DNA of 6,916 nt, taken from Bacillota bacterium. GTDB taxonomy: Bacteria; Bacillota; Clostridia; Saccharofermentanales; UBA5734. Both the position numbers and the translations under genes were made by a program. The DNA lies in contig JAEXPB010000536.1 of NCBI GenBank assembly GCA_023438965.1, positions 1 to 6,916 of the forward strand. The letters are read 5' to 3'. The notes under the pieces were generated by a model, which made no database searches, had not been told where the DNA came from, and saw nothing but the letters and a program-made list of their open reading frames with translations. Below are positions 1 to 5,279 of this stretch, piece after piece. Each line of letters begins with the position of its first letter. Position 1 is the first letter of the stretch.

Positions 1-55
1 CACCTCCCCGTGCTCTGTAGTGTGCCTGTGGGACCACTCCAATGATAACACGCTT

Positions 56-84
56 GGCACAACATTTTAATGCCTTTTTGTGCC
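56..84. promoter_or_regulatory. Inverted repeat upstream of the ABC permease (possible operator)
   Basis: GGCACAA (56-62) and TTGTGCC (78-84) are perfect 7-base inverted arms around a 15-base AT-rich spacer. The octamer TGTGCCTG also occurs at 21-28 and again at 79-86, so three copies of the half-site lie within 66 bases upstream of the gene. The layout fits a repressor operator or a leader hairpin, and it lies just before the ribosome-binding site of the permease. No bound protein can be named. The dyad also suggests that the upstream in-frame extension (from the ATG at 42) is not coding. Confidence 0.35.
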
Positions 85-94
85 TGAGCGAAGC

Positions 95-100
95 GAAAGG
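95..100 (+). promoter_or_regulatory. Ribosome-binding site of the ABC permease
   Basis: GAAAGG at 95-100 sits 13 bases before the ATG at 114. The in-frame ATG at 102 is too close to use it, and the ATG at 42 has no comparable site. The spacing is rather long, so this start is less certain than the others in the window. Confidence 0.45.
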
Positions 101-113
101 AATGTTTATAAAT

Positions 114-1289
114 ATGCAAGTCTTTAAGGCCTATGTCAAAATTATCCGCAAAAATGCCGGCCAGCTGCTGATGTATGTTGGCATCGTCATTGCGCTGGCC
201 GTCATGATGAACCAGTTCAATGCACAGAAACCGCAGACCGGCTTTACCGACACCAAAATCGCGCTGGCTTTTTTCAATGCCGACAGCAGGGACGCATCAG
301 GCATAGCCGGCGGCCTGCAAGAATATCTGCAAAAATTCGTGAATTTCGTCGAGGTGGCCGATGAGCCGGACAAAATCCGCGATGCCCTGTTTTTCGGGGA
401 GATCTCCTATGCCATTCACATACCCGCCGGATTCGCGGCCAGCTTTGCCAATGACGGCCAATTGCGGATCGGGCAACAGTCCGCGCCGGATTCCACCACC
501 GCGGCCTATATGGACATGCTGATCAATAAATACCTGAATACGGCCCGGCTTTATCACCGCGGTTTGCCAGCGGCCTCCACAGATGAAATTGTCAGCCTGA
601 CCCTGACCAACCTGAAGCAGGAAATACCGGTGGCCATGACGGCAACGGAATCCTGGGTGGGTTCATACGCCAATGTGGTCTATTTTTATAATTATCTGGC
701 GTATGCCCTGCTGGCTATGCTCATTCTGGGCATCACAACCTGCATGATGACCTTCAGCGGTCTTGATCTGAAACGACGGAACCTTTGCTCGCCGCTGACG
801 CTGCGCAGCCTGAACCTGCAGATGATCGCCGGCGGCCTCCTGTTCAGCCTTTTTAGCTGGGGTTCCCTGGTGGCGGTGAGTCTGGCCATCTATGGCCGGA
901 CCTTGCTGACTCCGGCGGGATATTTCCTGATTCTCAATTCCTTGGTCTATATGTTGACCGGACTTGGCCTTAGCTACCTGGTCGGCAATCTGCTGAAGAG
1001 CCGGAACGCCCAAGCCGCCGTCGCCAATGTCCTGACCCTCGGCATGAGCTTTATTTCCGGCGTCTTCGTCCCCCAGGCCATCCTGGGTAAAACTGTCCTG
1101 GCGATTGCCCGGTTTACCCCGGCCTACTGGTTTGTCAAAGCCAATATCGCCATCGGCGCGCAAAGCGATTTCAGCGGCCGGGGCATGCAGGACATCACCT
1201 TCGCCATGCTGGTTCAACTGGTCTTCCTGGCTGGCTTCCTGGCTGCCGCCTGGCTGGTCATCCTGAGAAAGCGGCAAGCGGCGAACTGA
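114..1289 (+). CDS. ABC-2 type transporter permease
   Basis: Integral membrane subunit of an ABC transporter, most likely an exporter of the ABC-2 class; the substrate cannot be told from sequence. The 391-residue protein begins with a short basic cytoplasmic stretch (YVKIIRKN) and a membrane segment at about 18-33. An extracytoplasmic region of roughly 150 residues follows, then five hydrophobic segments at about 188-213, 237-259, 268-291, 301-320 and 362-384, and a basic tail (ILRKRQ). One segment, a large outer loop and a C-terminal membrane block is the ABC-2 permease layout. No ATP-binding motif is present, so the ATPase must be encoded elsewhere, probably upstream with a second permease. 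In-frame ATGs at 42 and 102 would extend it to 415 or 395 residues; 114 is preferred because the product then starts MQVFKAYVKI, as this family usually does. The family call is firm; the exact start is moderate. Confidence 0.85.
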   Translation: MQVFKAYVKIIRKNAGQLLMYVGIVIALAVMMNQFNAQKPQTGFTDTKIALAFFNADSRDASGIAGGLQEYLQKFVNFVEVADEPDKIRDALFFGEISYAIHIPAGFAASFANDGQLRIGQQSAPDSTTAAYMDMLINKYLNTARLYHRGLPAASTDEIVSLTLTNLKQEIPVAMTATESWVGSYANVVYFYNYLAYALLAMLILGITTCMMTFSGLDLKRRNLCSPLTLRSLNLQMIAGGLLFSLFSWGSLVAVSLAIYGRTLLTPAGYFLILNSLVYMLTGLGLSYLVGNLLKSRNAQAAVANVLTLGMSFISGVFVPQAILGKTVLAIARFTPAYWFVKANIAIGAQSDFSGRGMQDITFAMLVQLVFLAGFLAAAWLVILRKRQAAN

Positions 1290-1296
1290 ACATGCA

Positions 1297-1316
1297 CACG
1301 CTCGAGAGCGTGCTTT
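1297..1316 (+). terminator. Hairpin after the ABC permease, possible terminator
   Basis: CACGCT-CGAG-AGCGTG forms a 6-bp stem with a CGAG tetraloop eight bases after the permease stop codon. It is followed by C and a short T-run (CTTTCT). The stem is short and the T-tract weak, so it may be an inefficient rho-independent terminator or only an mRNA-stabilising hairpin. Confidence 0.45.
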
Positions 1317-1324
1317 CTAGCAGC

Positions 1325-1729
1325 CTATTGCAATGTACCCATGATCGGCATATGACAAGTGCTGTAATTGATCTGTCGTTCGGCCAGAAATCCAAGTTCC
1401 TTGACACAGCGCATCTGTTCCGGATGGCCATCCTTCACGAATAAGAACCAGCCATCAACCGCTTGTGCGGCAATCCTCAGTTTGCCAAGCAGCGCGCCAT
1501 AAATGGCAGTTTCAACTCGTTCGCTATGGAGAATGCGAAACCGCGCACGTTTCCCCCGCCGGTGATAGTCGTCCATGACCAGCGATGCAGCGGCGATCAC
1601 GCGGCCATGATCCAATTACAGCCAGGTCAAGTCTGCGGCAGCGGGTGTCTGCGCAGGGAAGAGCGCGCTCACTTTGAATAGGGTGTTGTGTACAGATGGT
1701 TGACCTAGATATGGAAGCTTTAGTCCGAT
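1325..1729 (-). pseudogene. Decayed GNAT-like acetyltransferase fragment
   Basis: A - strand frame is open from 1729 down to 1325 except for one TAA at 1618-1616. Before the stop it reads LFKVSALFPAQTPAAADLTW, and directly after it LDHGRVIAAASLVMDD. Downstream come RFRILHSERVETAIYGALL, then WFLFVKDG and MRCVKELGF. This order (a strand pair with a Gly turn, a strand, a helix with ALL, a strand, then a helix ending in LGF) matches the second half of a GNAT acyltransferase fold, although the usual acyl-CoA pyrophosphate loop (R/Q-x-x-G-x-G/A) is not visible. The part after the stop could start only at a TTG (1615) with no good ribosome-binding site, and the N-terminal half of the domain is missing. 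I infer a relic of a longer gene. A real 96-residue protein from the TTG is possible but less likely. The GNAT assignment is from pattern only. Confidence 0.4.
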
Positions 1730-1746
1730 TTATTCCAAATTAGTAC

Positions 1747-1775
1747 TTGAATTCGGTACGAATAGTCCGTATAAT
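1747..1775 (+). promoter_or_regulatory. Sigma-A type promoter of the alpha/beta hydrolase gene
   Basis: The -35 box TTGAAT (1747-1752), an exact 17-base spacer and a perfect -10 box TATAAT (1770-1775) give a near-consensus housekeeping promoter. Transcription would start near 1782 and leave an AT-rich leader of about 60 bases before the hydrolase start. Confidence 0.75.
1751..1763. promoter_or_regulatory. Palindrome between -35 and -10, candidate operator
   Basis: ATTCG-GTA-CGAAT is a perfect inverted repeat with 5-base arms. It overlaps the end of the -35 box and fills much of the spacer of the hydrolase promoter, where a bound repressor, or an activator that distorts the spacer, would act. 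TAGTCCG, which follows it directly (1763-1769), also occurs at 1721-1727, exactly 42 bases (about four helical turns) upstream. The regulator is unknown and the short arms could arise by chance. Confidence 0.35.
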
Positions 1776-1828
1776 GGGAATAAATAAACATAATAAGGAA
1801 TAATAAAGACAAAAACGAATCACAGAAC

Positions 1829-1834
1829 AGGGGG
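1829..1834 (+). promoter_or_regulatory. Ribosome-binding site that fixes the hydrolase start
   Basis: AGGGGG (1829-1834) touches the in-frame ATG at 1835, which therefore cannot use it. It lies nine bases before the ATG at 1844, a normal distance, so translation should begin at 1844. Confidence 0.7.
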
Positions 1835-1843
1835 ATGAACACC

Positions 1844-2710
1844 ATGGTTAAAAATCGGGGCAAGAATGAGGCAGCCACATCCATTTTCAAATCGCCGGAA
1901 GGCCGCCAGCGGATTCTGGATCAATATGCCAGAATGTTGTCCGACTTTGACTTTACATATCAGGAACGGTATATCAAAACCGCATACGGCTCAACCTATG
2001 TGATTGAGTCTGGACCGGCAGATAGACCGCCTCTGCTGCTCTTCCATGGGTCGACCAGCAACAGCGCGGCCTGGTTTGCCGACATGAAGCAATTGTCCGC
2101 GGATTATCACGTTATGGCGGTTGATCTGATCGGGGACGCCGGCCACAGCGCCGAGACCAGGCTGGATATGCATTCCAGTGCCTATGCCCAGTGGATCAAG
2201 GAGCTTTTAGCGGGGCTTGGCCTTGCCCAGGCATCGCTGATGGGCAATTCCCTGGGCGCCTGGATGTGCCTGAAATTTGCATCCGTCTACCCGGAAAAAG
2301 TGGACAAGGTTGTTCTGCTGGCTGCTTCCGGCATTGCGCCGGTCCGGCTTTCGTTCATTTTACGGGTCATCCTGTTCAGCTTGCGCGGCGGCAAAGGCGG
2401 CGAATCGATCACCAGGATGGTCTATGGCAAAGACCAGATCCCTCAGGCGGTTATTGATTACGTCCAGACCATTGCGGCAAATTACACGCCCTATACTGGA
2501 GAAGTGCCCGTCCTGCCGGATTCGGACATGGCACGGCTGACCATGCCGGTCCTGTATATCGCCGGTGAGGACGACCGGCTCACGAATGCTCCCCGCTGCG
2601 CCCGCCGGCTGAAAAAGCTGCTCCCGCAGCCGACAATCTATGTCCTGAAAAACACCGGGCACGTCATCTACAATGTTTTGGACAAGGTCATCCCTTTCCT
2701 CAAGGGGTGA
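1844..2710 (+). CDS. Alpha/beta hydrolase (carboxylesterase-like)
   Basis: Predicted soluble serine hydrolase of 288 residues with the alpha/beta-hydrolase fold. It lacks a signal peptide and probably acts in the cytoplasm on an ester or similar acyl bond; the natural substrate is unknown. In order, it shows the oxyanion-hole motif LLLFHG (residues 64-69), the strand and turn VDLIGDAGHS (93-102), and the nucleophile elbow GNSLG with Ser136. The late strand VLYIAGEDD carries the acid (Asp244), and NTGH carries His273. All triad residues are present, so the enzyme should be active. The segment around 165-215 is the variable cap that sets substrate choice. GPADRPPLLLFHG and DLIGD recall the carboxylesterase NP (naproxen esterase) group of Bacillus, but that comparison is from memory. 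The length is normal for the family. It has its own promoter and no same-strand partner, so it looks monocistronic. Confidence 0.88.
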   Translation: MVKNRGKNEAATSIFKSPEGRQRILDQYARMLSDFDFTYQERYIKTAYGSTYVIESGPADRPPLLLFHGSTSNSAAWFADMKQLSADYHVMAVDLIGDAGHSAETRLDMHSSAYAQWIKELLAGLGLAQASLMGNSLGAWMCLKFASVYPEKVDKVVLLAASGIAPVRLSFILRVILFSLRGGKGGESITRMVYGKDQIPQAVIDYVQTIAANYTPYTGEVPVLPDSDMARLTMPVLYIAGEDDRLTNAPRCARRLKKLLPQPTIYVLKNTGHVIYNVLDKVIPFLKG

Positions 2711-2766
2711 GGGCAATCGGCCATCCAGGCTGCTTACCAGATATTGTTCATTATAGCCATTCCGGT

Positions 2767-2801
2767 AAAAAATGACCCGGTCCTGAGCAGGACCGGGTCA
2801 T
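2767..2801 (-). terminator. Strong rho-independent terminator of the LRR surface-protein gene
   Basis: ATGACCCGGTCCTG (2772-2785) and CAGGACCGGGTCAT (2788-2801) are perfect 14-base arms two bases apart, so the innermost pairs open to form the loop. Read on the - strand the hairpin is followed by six Ts (the A-run 2767-2772), about 35 bases after the stop codon of the surface-protein gene. On the + strand the hairpin is followed by TCTATCG, with no T-run, so it would stop read-through from the convergent hydrolase gene only weakly. Confidence 0.9.
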
Positions 2802-2836
2802 CTATCGCCGTGATAATATCCTGTTTGTCAGATGAA

Positions 2837-4795
2837 TCAGATGTTATTGCGGTTTTTTCCCTTTCCGGTTCTTAGCAGCCGGGACTTCATTGCAACAGCC
2901 AATAATGCGGCAGCGAAAAGCAGATAGGCCAGGTTTGCGTGATCCTGTTCACCGGTCACCGGTATTTCGGCATCGGACAAGTAGGTGGTGACGGTCAAGG
3001 CCTGGCTTTCGGCAGACGCCAAGGCTGTCTCGGTTTCGGCGATCCGGATTGTGAAAGTGTACTCGGTTCCCGGCTGCAATCCTGTGAAAACGGGACTGGA
3101 CTGCCAGGCGCCTGTGCCCAACCGATACTCAGCACCCGAAATCGACGCCAAGGTGATGCTGGTTGACGTTTTGCCAGCCATGGTTGGCGCTGACGGCGCC
3201 GCAGGGCTGGGCAATTTGCTGGTTGTAAGCACCGTGCTTGCACTGGCATCGGATGCCATTTGCGTGGCGGTTTCAGCCATCCGGGCATAGAATGTGTACG
3301 CTGTATTGGGAGAAAGACCGGTAAATTCAGGACTGGTTTGCCATGCGCCCGAGCCGATGCGGTATTCGGCGCCGGCAATCGTATTCAGTGTGACACTCGT
3401 CGCGGTTACACTGCCCGCAGCAGGCGCCGTCGGCGCTGCGGGTCCGGCCAGCTTGTCAGTCCGGACAACCGTACCTTCGCTGGCCGGGGATGCCAGCAGT
3501 GTCGATGTGGCGGCCATCCGGGCGTAGAATGTGTACTCTGTATTGGGCGAAAGACCCGTAAATACCGGACTGGCCTGCCAGTCACCCGTACCGACGCGGT
3601 ATTCCGCACCGGTTATGGCATTCAAGGTGACACTGGTTGCAGTTTTGCTGCCGGCAACTGGCGCGGACGGCGCCGGCTGCTCAGTGCCGGAATAAGGTCG
3701 GGCAGGATAAAAAGTAGAGCTGTCGCCAACATAATAATACCATTTTGGCGTGGTAAATCCGGTTGCCCCGGGTTCATACAGCACCGTAAAATCAGGAGCA
3801 CACAGATCAAACACGCTATATTCCATAAGCGGCGCGTTGCCCAGGAAATGCGCGGAAACCAGATTCGTGCATCCATTGAAAGCAACATACTTGATCGATG
3901 TAACTTTTTGGGGTATGTCGACGGTCGTCAGCCCGGTACAGCCTTGAAAAGCCCCCTGGCCTATCTGGGTGACGTTATCGGGAATTATAATCGAAGTCAA
4001 GCCGGTACATTCGAGAAAGGTATCCGTCTCGATGATGGTGATGGCATCCGGGATAACAATCGAGGTCAAGCCCGAACATTGATAGAATGCTGCAGCGCCT
4101 ATGCTGTTCACAGTTGCCGGAATGGTCACGCTGGTCAATCCGTTACATTTCCTGAAGGCCTCAGGCCCGATTGTAGTGACGCCATCCGGAATGACAATCG
4201 AGGTCAACTTATAGCAATCGCCAATCGCCAGTCGGCCAAGCGTTTTTAATGTAGCCGGCAAAGCCAGGCTTTCGAGTTTCGGACAATAATAAATGGCATA
4301 ATCCCCAATGCTGACCAGCGTATCCGGCAAGGTGATGCTGGTCAGGCTTGTGTCCCCGGAAAAGAGCCATTCGGACAGTTGGGTGATGCCATGCGGCAAG
4401 GTTATGGAAATCAATTTCGTGTCTCCGGTAAATGCGCCGGTGCCAATGGTCGCGACTGTGCTTGGAATGGTGATCGTGACCAATTCGGTCATGTTCTGAA
4501 ACGCGTAATCGCCCAGCGTAGTCACGCCCTCTGGAATAGTCACATTGGCTAATGTGACGTTTCCATAAAATGCGTAGGCACCAATAGCCTTCACTGGGTA
4601 GGTGTCAAGCGTGCTTGGAATAGACAGGTTTGTTGCGGTACCGGTATATTTGGTGATGGTCGCCTCTCCCGCGGCGACGGTATAGGTGAAGTCTCCGGAA
4701 ACGATATCTGCGGCCAGGGTTAATTGAGGAACCATCAGAATAAGCATGGAAATCATGATCATGACCATCAGCAGTTTTTGGACAGCGCTTTTCAT
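2837..4795 (-). CDS. BspA-type leucine-rich-repeat surface protein with sortase-like anchor
   Basis: Secreted cell-surface protein of 652 residues, probably in adhesion or surface binding; no ligand can be inferred. It begins with a signal peptide: Lys2 and Lys7, a Met/Leu/Ile-rich core and a likely cut near TLA-A (28/29). Ten LRRs of exactly 23 residues cover about 87-317, consensus (I/L)P..(V/I)..IG..AF..C..L..I. A more degenerate copy comes before them, and a cap rich in Tyr and Phe follows. Three 79-residue fibronectin-like repeats follow (about 374-605), each with GAEYR(V/I/L)G, W-Q, FTGL.P.T.YTF. The C-terminus has IPVTG (611-615), a membrane segment (about 621-637) and a basic tail, the order of a sortase signal with Ile in place of Leu. 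A GTG start at 4813 would lie over the Shine-Dalgarno; the ATG at 4795 is seven bases after AAGGAAGG. The gene is convergent with the hydrolase and divergent from the LacI-type regulator. Confidence 0.9.
   Translation of the reverse strand: MKSAVQKLLMVMIMISMLILMVPQLTLAADIVSGDFTYTVAAGEATITKYTGTATNLSIPSTLDTYPVKAIGAYAFYGNVTLANVTIPEGVTTLGDYAFQNMTELVTITIPSTVATIGTGAFTGDTKLISITLPHGITQLSEWLFSGDTSLTSITLPDTLVSIGDYAIYYCPKLESLALPATLKTLGRLAIGDCYKLTSIVIPDGVTTIGPEAFRKCNGLTSVTIPATVNSIGAAAFYQCSGLTSIVIPDAITIIETDTFLECTGLTSIIIPDNVTQIGQGAFQGCTGLTTVDIPQKVTSIKYVAFNGCTNLVSAHFLGNAPLMEYSVFDLCAPDFTVLYEPGATGFTTPKWYYYVGDSSTFYPARPYSGTEQPAPSAPVAGSKTATSVTLNAITGAEYRVGTGDWQASPVFTGLSPNTEYTFYARMAATSTLLASPASEGTVVRTDKLAGPAAPTAPAAGSVTATSVTLNTIAGAEYRIGSGAWQTSPEFTGLSPNTAYTFYARMAETATQMASDASASTVLTTSKLPSPAAPSAPTMAGKTSTSITLASISGAEYRLGTGAWQSSPVFTGLQPGTEYTFTIRIAETETALASAESQALTVTTYLSDAEIPVTGEQDHANLAYLLFAAALLAVAMKSRLLRTGKGKNRNNI
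2951..2965 (-). other. IPVTG sortase-like sorting motif in the surface protein
   Basis: These codons encode IPVTG, followed by Glu, a short polar linker, a hydrophobic stretch (LAYLLFAAALLAVAM) and the basic tail KSRLLRTGKGK. The tripartite order is that of LPXTG-type signals, with Leu replaced by Ile. If a sortase accepts the variant, the protein is linked to the cell wall. If not, the hydrophobic stretch would hold it in the membrane. Confidence 0.6.
2981..3676 (-). repeat. Three 79-residue fibronectin-like repeats (237-bp period)
   Basis: The motif GAEYR recurs at intervals of exactly 79 residues. Each unit runs PxAPxAG-xTxTSxTL, GAEYRxGxGxWQ, SPxFTGLxPxTxYTF, then AxTxxxLAS. Units one and two are closest and unit three is more divergent, also at DNA level. 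The pattern suggests successive in-frame duplications that form a stalk between the LRR domain and the anchor. Such repeats may vary in number between strains. Confidence 0.8.
3824..4621 (-). repeat. Tandem 23-residue leucine-rich repeats (69-bp period)
   Basis: The (I/L)P dipeptide that opens each unit recurs ten times at exactly 23 residues, with no insertion or deletion. A less regular first unit begins about 28 residues earlier. From the fourth unit on, most units carry a Cys in the CxxL or CxGL position. This is the BspA / TpLRR type of repeat found in surface proteins of anaerobes, spirochaetes and some protists. Confidence 0.88.
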
Positions 4796-4802
4796 ACATT
4801 TA

Positions 4803-4810
4803 CCTTCCTT
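4803..4810 (-). promoter_or_regulatory. Ribosome-binding site that fixes the surface-protein start
   Basis: On the - strand AAGGAAGG lies seven bases before the ATG at 4795. The longer open frame from the GTG at 4813 would translate the Shine-Dalgarno itself, as Lys-Glu-Gly, and put extra residues ahead of a signal peptide that is complete without them. Confidence 0.85.
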
Positions 4811-4968
4811 CACAAATAAAATCCTGACACATAAAATAAACGAAAAGACTCACATTCGAAGGCATTGATATGAGGCAACCAGTTGAACGTATGAAAAAGG
4901 AATGAGCAAGCTCAGATGCCCGGATAAACGGCCGACATGACGCAAGCGAAGACCTGACTATCAAAATT

Positions 4969-4974
4969 ATTATA
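4969..4974 (-). promoter_or_regulatory. Possible -10 box for the surface-protein gene
   Basis: The - strand has a perfect TATAAT here, about 175 bases before the surface-protein start. The nearest good -35-like hexamer (TTGAAA) is 27 bases upstream of it. That is too far for a classical sigma-A promoter, although the same hexamer is 19 bases from a second box, TAATAT. This is a weak call in an AT-rich stretch. Confidence 0.25.
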
Positions 4975-5049
4975 CTATATTAATGAGTATAAAAATAGTC
5001 ATTTCAACATGTTATAATTTGATAAAAGTGACGTTGGCGGCTAATATAA

Positions 5050-5082
5050 TCAATCGCTCGCTGCGATTTCGGTGTAGTTCAT
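5050..5082 (-). pseudogene. Ten-codon frame with strong ribosome-binding site (possible gene-start remnant)
   Basis: AAGGA followed by seven bases precedes an ATG that opens MNYTEIAASD and then stops. If one base were lost near the stop, the frame would continue as DYISRQRHFYQIITC and then stop. A good translation signal on a dead-end frame suggests a frameshifted remnant of a gene's 5' end. A true leader peptide is an alternative. No family is recognised. Confidence 0.25.
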
Positions 5083-5083
5083 A

Positions 5084-5233
5084 TTATTTTCCTTTCATGT
5101 AGGCCTCACCGCCGCAGGCGTAGCCAGTCTTATCGGTCATAACGCCCAAACGGTATACGTCAAAATGTTGTATAGTCGATTGATATTTTTCCTGTCTTGC
5201 AAATTGTCCGGCGGAATTGTAGAATAGAATCAT
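5084..5233 (-). pseudogene. Short coding-like frame, possible 3' end of a lost gene
   Basis: A - strand frame of 49 codons runs from an ATG at 5233 to a TAA at 5086-5084. Its last 18 codons (from an ATG at 5140) read MTDKTGYACGGEAYMKGK and use codons much like the real genes here. The TAA overlaps the Shine-Dalgarno region of the next small frame, as between two genes of an operon. Its 5' part overlaps the + strand promoter and part of the palindrome, so the upstream half is unlikely to be a working gene. No protein family is recognised. Confidence 0.25.
5197..5225 (+). promoter_or_regulatory. Promoter of the LacI-type regulator and transaldolase unit
   Basis: TTGCAA (5197-5202), an exact 17-base spacer and TAGAAT (5220-5225) make a good sigma-A type promoter. 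A second TAGAAT begins five bases after the first. Transcription would start at about 5232, immediately before the 18-bp palindrome. Confidence 0.65.
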
Positions 5234-5234
5234 T

Positions 5235-5252
5235 ATCGGAATCGATTCCGAT
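5235..5252. promoter_or_regulatory. 18-bp perfect palindrome, probable LacI-family operator
   Basis: ATCGGAATCGATTCCGAT is identical to its reverse complement over all 18 bases. An even-length symmetric site centred on CG is the hallmark of LacI/GalR-family operators. It lies at about +3 to +20 from the predicted start point and ends 27 bases before the regulator's start codon, so a bound dimer would block transcription of the regulator and the transaldolase. Autorepression relieved by a sugar or sugar-phosphate ligand is inferred. No second copy is seen in the window. Confidence 0.8.
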
Positions 5253-5268
5253 CAATGAATAACCCATC

Positions 5269-5274
5269 AGGTGA
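5269..5274 (+). promoter_or_regulatory. Ribosome-binding site that fixes the regulator start
   Basis: AGGTGA (5269-5274) lies five bases before the ATG at 5280. The longer in-frame start is the GTG at 5271, which lies inside this Shine-Dalgarno and has no site of its own. Confidence 0.75.
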
Positions 5275-5279
5275 ATGAC

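Larger units (their letters stand above)
4796..5279. other. Long divergent intergenic region
   Basis: This stretch separates the start of the surface protein (- strand) from that of the LacI-type regulator (+ strand). Its left part (about 4796-4968) would be a long mRNA leader of the surface-protein gene. The very AT-rich centre (about 4960-5030) holds - strand promoter-like boxes. At 5050-5233 the - strand carries short coding-like frames. The right end has the + strand promoter and the palindrome of the regulator gene. AATCGC (5052-5057) and GCGATT (5063-5068) form a small inverted repeat. I see no tRNA or recognisable riboswitch. Confidence 0.6.

Noticed and set aside
663..1277. Long minus-strand open frame (204 codons) opposite the ABC permease.
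   Set aside because: It is a shadow of the permease frame. Its translation is rich in Gln, Asp and Gly with no domain or hydrophobic pattern, and the + strand frame has clear membrane segments.
1463..1681. 72-codon plus-strand frame between the permease and the hydrolase.
   Set aside because: It is opposite the more protein-like GNAT remnant. It has no ribosome-binding site and no recognisable motif.
3260..4249. 329-codon plus-strand frame opposite the LRR gene.
   Set aside because: It is the antisense shadow of a regular repeat gene. Its Arg- and Gly-rich translation has no recognisable motifs, whereas the - strand frame has exact LRR periodicity, a signal peptide and a terminator.
2981..4621. 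Regular direct repeats as a CRISPR array or mobile repeat.
   Set aside because: The periods are whole codons (69 and 237 bases), the units are contiguous with no unique spacers, and they encode LRR and fibronectin-like protein repeats.
4860..4960. Possible cyclic-di-GMP riboswitch: GACGCAAGCG near 4937-4946 on the plus strand recalls the GACGCAAAGCC piece of that class.
   Set aside because: The rest of the conserved core and the paired stems are absent, and the strand would point toward the regulator rather than the surface protein.
5052..5068. AATCGC-TCGCT-GCGATT inverted repeat as a terminator.
   Set aside because: The stem is only six base pairs, no T-run follows on either strand, and no gene ends nearby.
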